DNA from: Candidatus Omnitrophota bacterium
GTDB lineage: Bacteria; Omnitrophota; Gorgyraeia; Aquiviventales; Aquiviventaceae
NCBI GenBank assembly: GCA_030697665.1
Contig: JAUYPJ010000098.1
Coordinates: forward strand, 1 to 64,000
Direction: 5' to 3'
DNA: 64,000 nucleotides
This document shows positions 38,419-45,941 of this stretch, in pieces; within the stretch, counting starts at the first letter, position 1, and each line of letters opens with the position of its first letter. A model generated the notes under the pieces. It saw only the letters and a program-made list of their open reading frames with translations. It searched no databases and was not told the origin of the DNA. Both the position numbers and the translations under genes were made by a program.

Positions 38419-38715
38419 TCATTTCGCGTGGTGGTGCGGGCGCGAGTGGTCCGGCAGCGGCTGCGTCACCAGCTCGATGAGCCGCTCAAGGACCTCGGAG
38501 GCGTCAGGGCCGTCCGCGACGATGGCGATCCGCGAACCCGGACCCGCGGCGAGCGTCAACAGCCCCATGATCGATTTCCCATCGACGATCTTCCGGCCTT
38601 TCTTGACGGTCACCGCGCTGGCGAATCGCTTGGCCAGTTGGACGAACAGGGCGGCGGGCCGGGCGTGCAGCCCCTGCCGGTGAATCACGGTGACCGTCCG
38701 CTTCGCAATGGGCAT
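38419..38715 (-). CDS. ptsH: HPr phosphocarrier protein
   Basis: TVIHRQGLHARPAALFVQLAKRF, GKSIMGLLTLAAGPG. Confidence 0.93.
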   Translation of the reverse strand: MPIAKRTVTVIHRQGLHARPAALFVQLAKRFASAVTVKKGRKIVDGKSIMGLLTLAAGPGSRIAIVADGPDASEVLERLIELVTQPLPDHSRPHHHAK

Positions 38716-38721
38716 GGTGGC

Positions 38722-40833
38722 TTAGAGCGCCTCGACCGTCCACTGGAGACGGCCCCTCCACCGCGGCATCCTGTCAGGCTCCGCAAGCCCTCCAGGATCT
38801 GCGTGACCGTGATCGAGGATCCAGAAGCACATCAACGACAGCCCCTGATACGTCCGCTCCAGACCGCCTTCCGATTCGGAGACCGTCTCGATGGGGCAGT
38901 ACATCAGCTCAGCCGGCGGATCGATCAGGAGGGTCAGCGAGACGCCGGCCGCCGGCTCTCTGATGACGGCCTCGCGCGCGTGGGGCTGCTGTTGCGGCGT
39001 CCCCAGGTAGCGCTCATCGCGCAAGGCGAGATTGCACTCGAGTCCAATCACCGGCACCCCGCGTCCCTCCAGCTCATAGTCACATTCGAGGGTGGGCTGA
39101 TCGACGCTGATCCGAAAGCGCTTGCGGATGATCCGCCCGTCAACCTGCCGGCTCAGCATGACCCTGAAGCCCCTCGAGCGGACGTCCTCCCCGCCTCCCC
39201 GGCGCCGCTGGTACGGTCCGCTGGACCACAACCGGCGCTCCCCCCAACTCGCGCAGGCCACCTCCTGGAGCGTCGGCATGCTCTGCAGGGCGTAATCAAG
39301 AAACAGGCTGCGGCGATGGTCATCGTAAACGAGCCGGGAGCCGAGGCCGGCCTCTTTGGCCCCCAGGATGTCATGGATGCTGCTGGGGACGTCTCCGCCG
39401 CCGGCCGCCACGTTCAGGCGTGCCGCCTTGAGCGTCTCGTGATAGGGCTCCTCGCGACGGCTCAGGGTATCCAAGAGGTTGAGCTGAGGACCGGAGAGGC
39501 TCCACTCCGTCACCGCGCCGCCCTCATCCGGATCGATGAGGAGACGCATCGCCGCCGTCTTCACCTGCACCTCGTCGCGACCATCGCCATCCGCATCCAC
39601 GCTGGTCATCGACGGACCCTGCCCCACGAGCTGGTCGGTGAGCTGTTCAGCGGCGATCAGATGGGCCTGGATGGCGCGTCGCAAATGGGAGAGGTAGAGC
39701 CCGCCGAACACCCCATGCCAGTACGCGCAGTTGCATTGGGCCATGTACAGATGTCGCCTGGCCAAACTCAAGGCTTGGTTGACAGTGAACCGTTTACCGT
39801 TTACAGGGACTTTCTTTTTCCGTTTCTCTTGTTGTGCTCTGACTGTCAACTGTTCACTGTTCACTGTACACTCGCACAAGCGTCGGCTGATGGAGAGCAT
39901 CTTCTGATACATGGCGTTCGCTTCAGGATACTTCGTGAAAAAGTTCCGAAATTGGCCGCCCGACCACTCCAGCATCTCGTCATAACTGCCGCAGGGGAGA
40001 TAGGCGCTCCCATCCGGAGCCGCCTGCCTGACGTACTCCTGAAAGGTAGTCGTCACAAGCCACTCCCGCTCCCGCTCCAGCGCCGAGAACCACTGCTCAA
40101 GCCACCCCTCGTCATAGACCCACTGGGAGGTCTTGGGCCACAACCCGAACTTCTCCCCATCATCGGCAAAGGTGATGGCCACCGGACGGTCTCGCCGAAG
40201 CCGCCTGAGGAACTCGATCGTCTGCTCCACCGGCTGAAACGGCAGCCAGTAGCGCAGCCGCTTGGATCCGGGGAAGAGGCGGATCGATGCGCCCGCGTAG
40301 TCCGTCGTATAGGAACCCAAGAGGTCCCAGAAGCCGTCCTCCTCGATCTGCAGCGTCCTCGGGAGCCACGGTCTGGCGGGGAAAAACTGGTTGGCGTCGA
40401 CCATCGTGTAGGCCATCCCGGCCTGCGCAAGGGTGGCGGGCACCTCGGGTTCCCACACCCGCTCGGTCAACCACAGCCCGGACGGGTTCACGCGAAACTG
40501 CGCGCGCAGCGCGGCGCGCATCAGCGCGATCTGCCCCTGGCGGTCCGCCTCGGGGATCAGCGGCAGGATCGGCTCATAGTAGCCGGACGCCAACAGCTCG
40601 ACCTGTCCGCGGCGGATGAGCGCGCGCACGCGACGCAGGAACGCGGGCTGATGTGTGATGAGCCAATCGAGCAGGCAGCCGCTGTAATGGAGCGCCAGGC
40701 GCACCCGGGGGTGTCGCTCCAACACCCGCAGGAAGGGATCGTACGCCTTCGCATACGCCTCCTCGAAGACAAACCCGAAGTTCCCGATTGGCTGATGGCA
40801 ATGGATCGCCATCAACAACGTCACGTCACTCAT
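38722..40833 (-). CDS. GH57 family alpha-amylase/4-alpha-glucanotransferase-like
   Basis: MSDVTLLMAIHCHQPIGNFGFVFEEAYAKAYDPFL, FADDGEKFGLWP, CNCAYWHGVFGGLYLSHLRRAI; contains in-frame repeat. Confidence 0.9.
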   Translation of the reverse strand: MSDVTLLMAIHCHQPIGNFGFVFEEAYAKAYDPFLRVLERHPRVRLALHYSGCLLDWLITHQPAFLRRVRALIRRGQVELLASGYYEPILPLIPEADRQGQIALMRAALRAQFRVNPSGLWLTERVWEPEVPATLAQAGMAYTMVDANQFFPARPWLPRTLQIEEDGFWDLLGSYTTDYAGASIRLFPGSKRLRYWLPFQPVEQTIEFLRRLRRDRPVAITFADDGEKFGLWPKTSQWVYDEGWLEQWFSALEREREWLVTTTFQEYVRQAAPDGSAYLPCGSYDEMLEWSGGQFRNFFTKYPEANAMYQKMLSISRRLCECTVNSEQLTVRAQQEKRKKKVPVNGKRFTVNQALSLARRHLYMAQCNCAYWHGVFGGLYLSHLRRAIQAHLIAAEQLTDQLVGQGPSMTSVDADGDGRDEVQVKTAAMRLLIDPDEGGAVTEWSLSGPQLNLLDTLSRREEPYHETLKAARLNVAAGGGDVPSSIHDILGAKEAGLGSRLVYDDHRRSLFLDYALQSMPTLQEVACASWGERRLWSSGPYQRRRGGGEDVRSRGFRVMLSRQVDGRIIRKRFRISVDQPTLECDYELEGRGVPVIGLECNLALRDERYLGTPQQQPHAREAVIREPAAGVSLTLLIDPPAELMYCPIETVSESEGGLERTYQGLSLMCFWILDHGHADPGGLAEPDRMPRWRGRLQWTVEAL
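39775..39875. repeat. Word repeat hairpin inserted in frame inside the GH57 gene
   Basis: ggttgacagtgaaccgtttaccgtttac...gactgtcaactgttcactgttcactgtacac; encodes TVNSEQLTVRAQQEKRKKKVPVNGKRFTVNQ. Confidence 0.8.
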
Positions 40834-40975
40834 CCCACCACCTGGCTGCCTGCGCCTGCGGCGCAGACGCGGCGGGTGCTTCCACTGCCGTGACACGTCT
40901 CCCACCCGCCGCGATCGCGGCGCTGCAGTCGTTCGTTTCCGCGGCGTGCGCCGCGACAGCTAGGTGGTGGGATCA
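40831..40975. repeat. CCCACCACCT palindromic element, copy 1 (yvcK stop to GH57 start)
   Basis: Ends ATCCCACCACCTGGCTGCC / GACAGCTAGGTGGTGGGAT; internal GC hairpins. Confidence 0.88.
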
Positions 40976-42241
40976 TCGCTCATCCGACTGACGGTTCACG
41001 GGGGAACGTCCCCGAATTGCCCCGATGAGCTGCATGATCACTTTGGCGACCTTCTCGGAGTCGTGACGCACGTAGTTCTCCGTGCTGATGAGGTTATCGG
41101 CGACGACCTGGTAGCCGAGCTCCCGGATCCGCTGGATATCGGGCTCCACCGGAACGGCCTGCTCCTGGTGGTACTTCTCGAGGAGCGCGGGGGGCACCGG
41201 CTCGGTGTTGAGCATGCACAGCTGGATAATTCCGGGATTCGTGTGCGTCACGAGCGCGCGCACGTGGTCGCTGGCGCGGTAGCCGTGCGTCTCGCGGCTC
41301 TGGGTCATCACGTTGCAGACGTAGATCTTGAGCGCCTTGGATTGCACGATCGCCTCCACCATGCGCTCCACCAACAGGTTGGGAATCACGCTCGTGTAGA
41401 GGGAGCCGGGGCCGAGGAGGATCGCATTGGCTTCCCGGATGGCATCGAGCGCTTCGGGGGTCGGCTGGCACCCGCTCGGCTCCAGGTAGATGCGACGGAT
41501 GGGCTCATCCGCTCTTGAGATGTTGGTCTCGCCGGTCGTCACGCTCCCATCCTCATGCTCGGCCACCAGGCACACCTTGGTCCTGGTGGACGGGACCACG
41601 CGCCCTCGAATGGCCAAGACCTTGCTGGAGGCCTGGATCGCCTGCTCAAAATCGCCGGTGATCTTGGTCATGGCGGTCAGGAACAGGTTCCCGAAGCTGT
41701 GGCCTTTGAGCGTGGACTCCTCCGCGAAGCGGTACTGGAAGAGCCGCTGCATGAGCGGCTCGGTGTCGGCCAGCGCCACCAGGCAGTTCCGGATGTCGCC
41801 TGGCGGGAGCATGCCGAACTCCTCCCGCAGACGGCCGGAGCTCCCTCCGTCGTCGGCGACCGTGACGATGGCCGTGATGTTGGTCGTATAGTGCTTCAAC
41901 CCGTGCAGGAGCGTCGAGAGCCCCGTTCCTCCCCCCATGACGACGATCTTCGGGCCCCGCTCCAGATGACGCCGCTGGAAGACGAGCTCCACGAGATCGT
42001 GGGAGTGGTGGGCCGGCGAGACCGCTTCCACCAAGGAGCGCACCATGAGCCCCACCCCCATGGCGAGCGAGAGGAGGCCTACGAGGAGGGTGAGGAGACT
42101 CGCCAGCCGCAGGAGGATGCCGCCCTCGATGGGCAGCAGGGCCGCCCCCACCCCGAACAGGAAGATTCCCCCGACGGCGAGGAAGAGCCACCGCTTGACC
42201 TGCATGCCGGGGTAGAACCATTTGAGGAATCGATTGGGCAT
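40973..42241 (-). CDS. yvcK: YvcK/CofD-like gluconeogenesis factor with N-terminal TM region
   Basis: IVVMGGGTGLSTLLHGLKHYTTNITAIVTVADDGGSSGRLREEFGMLPPGDIRNCLVAL. Confidence 0.93.
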   Translation of the reverse strand: MPNRFLKWFYPGMQVKRWLFLAVGGIFLFGVGAALLPIEGGILLRLASLLTLLVGLLSLAMGVGLMVRSLVEAVSPAHHSHDLVELVFQRRHLERGPKIVVMGGGTGLSTLLHGLKHYTTNITAIVTVADDGGSSGRLREEFGMLPPGDIRNCLVALADTEPLMQRLFQYRFAEESTLKGHSFGNLFLTAMTKITGDFEQAIQASSKVLAIRGRVVPSTRTKVCLVAEHEDGSVTTGETNISRADEPIRRIYLEPSGCQPTPEALDAIREANAILLGPGSLYTSVIPNLLVERMVEAIVQSKALKIYVCNVMTQSRETHGYRASDHVRALVTHTNPGIIQLCMLNTEPVPPALLEKYHQEQAVPVEPDIQRIRELGYQVVADNLISTENYVRHDSEKVAKVIMQLIGAIRGRSPVNRQSDER

Positions 42242-42243
42242 AG

Positions 42244-42360
42244 AGGATTGCCTCATTGGGCCATTGAGTCATTGATTCATTGGATCATTGACTTACAATG
42301 TTGCAATGGCTCAATGACACAATGGCTAAATGGCTCAATGAACCAATGGATCAATTGAAG
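42244..42360. repeat. Word repeat: ATTGAGTCATTGATTCATTGG... / CAATGGCTCAATGACACAATGGC...
   Basis: Tandem CATTGA(N) words followed by reverse-complement TCAATG words between ptsN and yvcK. Confidence 0.8.
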
Positions 42361-42831
42361 TTAATGGCGGCGCTCGTCTTCCTCGCGGATGATCTTGAAC
42401 AAGGTCTTGTCGTCCTTTGCCTGACGGAGCGCGTCCCTGAAATGCTTCTCTTTCAATAACCGGGAGATGCGGGCCAGGGCCTTGAGATGGGGACCCGCCG
42501 AATCCTCGGGCGCCACGAGCAGGAAGAAGAGGTAGACCGGCTCCCCATCCAGTGAATCGAACGGGACGCCCGTGCGGGAGACCCCGAAAGCCCCGACGAG
42601 GCCGGTGACGCAATCCGCTTTGCCGTGGGGGATCGCCACCCCCTGCCCGATGCCCGTCGAGCCCAACGACTCCCGCTTCAGCAAGATCTGCACGAGCCGA
42701 TTGACGTCTTTCTCCTTGATCGACCCCGCGCGCACGAGGAACTCGACGAGCTCTCGAATGGCCTCTTCCTTCGCCTGGGACTTGAGGCTCGTCGTCACCG
42801 CTTGATCGTCCAAAAAGCCCATGATGTTCAT
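42361..42831 (-). CDS. ptsN: PTS EIIA (PtsN/fructose-type)
   Basis: GVAIPHGKADCVTGLVGAFGVSRTGVPFDSLDGEPVYLFFLLVAPEDSAGPHLKALARISRLL. Confidence 0.93.
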   Translation of the reverse strand: MNIMGFLDDQAVTTSLKSQAKEEAIRELVEFLVRAGSIKEKDVNRLVQILLKRESLGSTGIGQGVAIPHGKADCVTGLVGAFGVSRTGVPFDSLDGEPVYLFFLLVAPEDSAGPHLKALARISRLLKEKHFRDALRQAKDDKTLFKIIREEDERRH

Positions 42832-42938
42832 CCGTCACCCTCTTCTAGCCAAGCTCACCATCTCGCCTGGCTTCGCCAAACGTGGCCTTCTTATTCGTCG
42901 GCCGGCGAATCTTCAAACCCCTCATATGGTCAAAACGA

Positions 42939-43009
42939 GCGGGAGACGGGGTTTGAACCCGCGACCCTCACGTTGGCAACGTGATGCTCTACCGCTGAGC
43001 TACTCCCGC
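42939..43009 (-). tRNA. tRNA-Gly(GCC)
   Basis: GCGGGAGTAGCTCAGCGGTAGAGCATCACGTTGCCAACGTGAGGGTCGCGGGTTCAAACCCCGTCTCCCGC cloverleaf. Confidence 0.95.
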
Positions 43010-43051
43010 GTCAACTCTCAACTCGACACGTTCAACTCGCAACTTACTGTA

Positions 43052-43133
43052 TGGGCATGGAGGGATTCGAACCCCCACGGGTTTCCCCAACGGCTCCTAA
43101 GGCCGTAGCGTCTACCGTTCCGCCACATGCCCG
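43052..43133 (-). tRNA. tRNA-Leu(TAG)
   Basis: CGGGCATGTGGCGGAACGGTAGACGCTACGGCCTTAGGAGCCGT... with long variable arm, GGTTCGAATCC. Confidence 0.93.
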
Positions 43134-43261
43134 TGATCGCCCCTGCTTCTCGTGTGGCGATCATCCCGAGGCCACAGGCCGAGGGATATCACTTGACACC
43201 TCGCAGCGCTTGAGCGCTGCTCGGTGTCGTTTTCGCCACAGTCCAACAGGAGCGAAAACGA

Positions 43262-43332
43262 TGGGCCGCGAAGGGATCGAACCTTCATCTACAGCTTAAG
43301 AGGCTGCAGCTTTGCCATTAAGCTAGCGGCCC
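43262..43332 (-). tRNA. tRNA-Lys(CTT)
   Basis: GGGCCGCTAGCTTAATGGCAAAGCTGCAGCCTCTTAAGCTGTAGATGAAGGTTCGATCCCTTCGCGGCCCA. Confidence 0.92.
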
Positions 43333-43452
43333 GTCAAAACTGTGTCATGTGAAAGTAGATGAAGCCCCCGCTGATTTGCTTCTCTCTCACGATGGCAAAT
43401 CAATGCCGCGGGGGCGATTTTTGCCATGAGAAACGCTCAGGGCAAAAATCGC

Positions 43453-43525
43453 GCGCCCGGCAGGATTCGAACCTGCTACCTCTTGGTTCGAAGCCAAGCG
43501 CTCTGTCCGATTGAGCTACGGGCGC
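43453..43525 (-). tRNA. tRNA-Arg(TCG)
   Basis: GCGCCCGTAGCTCAATCGGACAGAGCGCTTGGCTTCGAACCAAGAGGTAGCAGGTTCGAATCCTGCCGGGCGC. Confidence 0.95.
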
Positions 43526-43591
43526 TTCGAGGAATTGTAGCACAACCGCCCAGCCACGTGCACGGTTATCGGCTGAGTTCTCGGTTGAGGG

Positions 43592-44971
43592 CTATCGGCT
43601 GAGACGGTAGGGGTCGAGCAGCCGCTGCGCGGAGGCCTGATCGAGCAGCCGATGCGCCACCACAAGGTCCTGGATGGACCTGCCGCTCTGCAACGACTCC
43701 TTCGCGATGCGCGCGGCGTTGAGGTAGCCGATCTGGGGTGCCAACGCGGTGATCAGCGCGAGGCTGCGATGGGCAAGCGACTCGCAGCGCTGTGGATGCG
43801 CGGTGATGCCGTCAACACAGCGCGCCGCGAAGATCCGGGCTGCGTTCGTCAGCAGCCGGATGGCCTGGAGGAGGTTGTAGGCCACCACCGGCATCATGAC
43901 GTTCAGCTCCAGCTGCCCGGCCTGTGCGGCGCCGGCAATGGTCGCATCGTGCCCGAGCACCTGGAAGCCCACCATATCGACCATCTCTGGAATGACGGGG
44001 TTCACCTTCCCCGGCATGATCGACGAGCCCGGCTGGACCGCCGGCAGCTCGATCTCACCGAAGCCGGTGTTCGGACCTGAGTTCATCAGCCGCAGATCGT
44101 TGGCGATGCGAATGAGCTCCAGCGCGTAGCTGCGCAGGCCCCCGGAGAGGCGCGCGAAATCCCCGAGGCTCTGGGTCCGCTCCATCAAGTCCTCCGCAGG
44201 CCGGAGGGGCCATCCCGTCCATTGACGCAGCGCACGGATCGCCAACGCCCGGTACCGGGCAGGGGCATTCGCTCCGGTCCCGACCGCCGTGCCTCCCAGG
44301 TTCAACTCCAGGAGGGCGCGCGCCGTCAGCTCCACGTGGACCCTGGCCTTGCTCAACGCGAGCGCGTAGGCGCCGAATTCGCGGCCGAGCCGGACGGGCA
44401 ACGCATCCTGCAGATGGGTTCGCCCCGCCTTGACGATCCCACGGAACCGGCGGGCGCAGCCCTGCAGCGATCCCTCGAGGCGCCGCATCTGCTGCCGCAA
44501 GGGGGGCAGGACCATCAGACACGCCAGCCGCATGGCCGTCGGGAAGGTGTCGTTCGTGGACTGGGCCATGTTGACGTGGTCGTTGGGATGGAGATGCCGA
44601 TAGCTGCCCCTGGGCGCGCCCAGGAGCTCGTTGGCGCGGTTGGCGATGACCTCGTTCACGTTCATGTTGAACGACGTCCCGGCGCCGGCCTGGTAGACAT
44701 CGACGACGAACTGCCCGTCGAACCTCCCGCGGATCACCTCGCGGCACGCGCGGCCGATGGCGGAGGCATGCCGGCGACTCAGATGTCCTGTGGAGGCGTT
44801 CGCCACTGCGGCGGCCTGCTTGATGAGCGCATAGGCGCGGATCATCTCGACCGGCAGCCGCAGCCCGCTGATGGGAAAGTTCTCAACGGCGCGGAAGGTC
44901 TGGATGCCGTAGTACGCGGAGGCGGGCACGCGCTTGGTGCCGAGCGAGTCGCGCTCAACGCGGGTGGCCAT
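43592..44971 (-). CDS. Aspartate ammonia-lyase / class II fumarase family
   Basis: RVERDSLGTKRVPASAYYGIQTFRAVENFPIS; signature GSSIMPGKVNP. Confidence 0.92.
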   Translation of the reverse strand: MATRVERDSLGTKRVPASAYYGIQTFRAVENFPISGLRLPVEMIRAYALIKQAAAVANASTGHLSRRHASAIGRACREVIRGRFDGQFVVDVYQAGAGTSFNMNVNEVIANRANELLGAPRGSYRHLHPNDHVNMAQSTNDTFPTAMRLACLMVLPPLRQQMRRLEGSLQGCARRFRGIVKAGRTHLQDALPVRLGREFGAYALALSKARVHVELTARALLELNLGGTAVGTGANAPARYRALAIRALRQWTGWPLRPAEDLMERTQSLGDFARLSGGLRSYALELIRIANDLRLMNSGPNTGFGEIELPAVQPGSSIMPGKVNPVIPEMVDMVGFQVLGHDATIAGAAQAGQLELNVMMPVVAYNLLQAIRLLTNAARIFAARCVDGITAHPQRCESLAHRSLALITALAPQIGYLNAARIAKESLQSGRSIQDLVVAHRLLDQASAQRLLDPYRLSR

Positions 44972-44996
44972 GAGATGATTTACGGATTGAAAAAAC

Positions 44997-45037
44997 GATT
45001 ACGCAGATCAGGAGTCCTAGACCCAATCTGCGTAATC
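44997..45037. repeat. Hairpin GATTACGCAGAT...ATCTGCGTAATC
   Basis: 12-bp perfect arms between aspA-like gene and korB. Confidence 0.88.
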
Positions 45038-45062
45038 ACCTTAGGAATCTGTGTAATCAGCG

Positions 45063-45941
45063 TTAGGAGAATTCCGCGAAGATCTCGTCGAGTCGAGGCG
45101 GGCCGGCGGCCTGCGCCTTCTTGATCACCTCGGCCACACCGTCCTCAAACGTCGGCCGGCTCACCTGGTAGAACACCCCAAGGGCGATGCGGTCGGTCTG
45201 CAGCGCCAGCTCAAAGGCTTTTGCCTGACTGGTGACATCGTGGTCCGTGGGCACTTCGGCCAAGCGGGGCGGAATCACCTTATACGTATTGTAGAAGGTG
45301 ATGCACGGGCTGATGATGTTCACGAACGCAAACCCCTTGTGCTCAATCGCCCGCTTGATGAGCTCGGTGAGCTCCCGCGGCTTGCCGGAGTAGCCCTGCC
45401 CGACGAAGGTCGCGCCATAGGCGATCAACATGGCCAGCGGGTTGAGCGGCTGTTCGATGTTCCCGTAGGGGGTGGAGCCGGCCTGGAATCCCACCTGGGA
45501 GGTCGGCGAGTATTGCCCCTTCGTCAAGCCGTAGGTCGCGTTATCCATGATGAGGTAGGCGAAATCAGGATTGCGGCGGGCGGCGTGCGGGATATGGCCC
45601 CCGCCGATCGCAAACCCGTCCCCATCGCCTCCGACCCCGATCACCTGCAGCGAGGGGTTCGCCAGCTTCACCCCCAGGGCCACGGGCAGCACCCGCCCAT
45701 GGACGCTGTGGAACCCGTAGGACTTGATGAACCCCGACGTCCGGCCCGAGCAGCCGATCCCTGAGACAACGACGAGATCCTTGGACTGGACCCTCAGCGC
45801 GCTGAGCACATTGTAGAGCGAGGCGAGGACCCCGAAGTCCCCGCAGCCGGGGCACCAGATCGGATGTTCGTCGGTCTTATACTCAGAGGGCGCCGGCTGG
45901 CGTTCGTCGACGACTGTGGACATGAACCGCCACCTCCTCAA
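45063..45941 (-). CDS. 2-oxoacid:ferredoxin oxidoreductase subunit beta
   Basis: HPIWCPGCGDFGVLASLYN, GVGGDGDGFAIGGGHIPHAARRN. Confidence 0.93.
   Translation of the reverse strand: MRRWRFMSTVVDERQPAPSEYKTDEHPIWCPGCGDFGVLASLYNVLSALRVQSKDLVVVSGIGCSGRTSGFIKSYGFHSVHGRVLPVALGVKLANPSLQVIGVGGDGDGFAIGGGHIPHAARRNPDFAYLIMDNATYGLTKGQYSPTSQVGFQAGSTPYGNIEQPLNPLAMLIAYGATFVGQGYSGKPRELTELIKRAIEHKGFAFVNIISPCITFYNTYKVIPPRLAEVPTDHDVTSQAKAFELALQTDRIALGVFYQVSRPTFEDGVAEVIKKAQAAGPPRLDEIFAEFS

Noticed and set aside
38419-38715. HPr as possible NPr with altered Ser46
   Set aside because: The serine region GKSIMGL is present; nothing unusual enough beyond the His-rich tail noted in the PTS finding.
37498-40893. 1131-aa plus-strand ORF
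   Set aside because: Shadow ORF antisense to ptsI, ptsH and GH57, whose minus-strand products have clear family motifs; high-GC third-position artefact.
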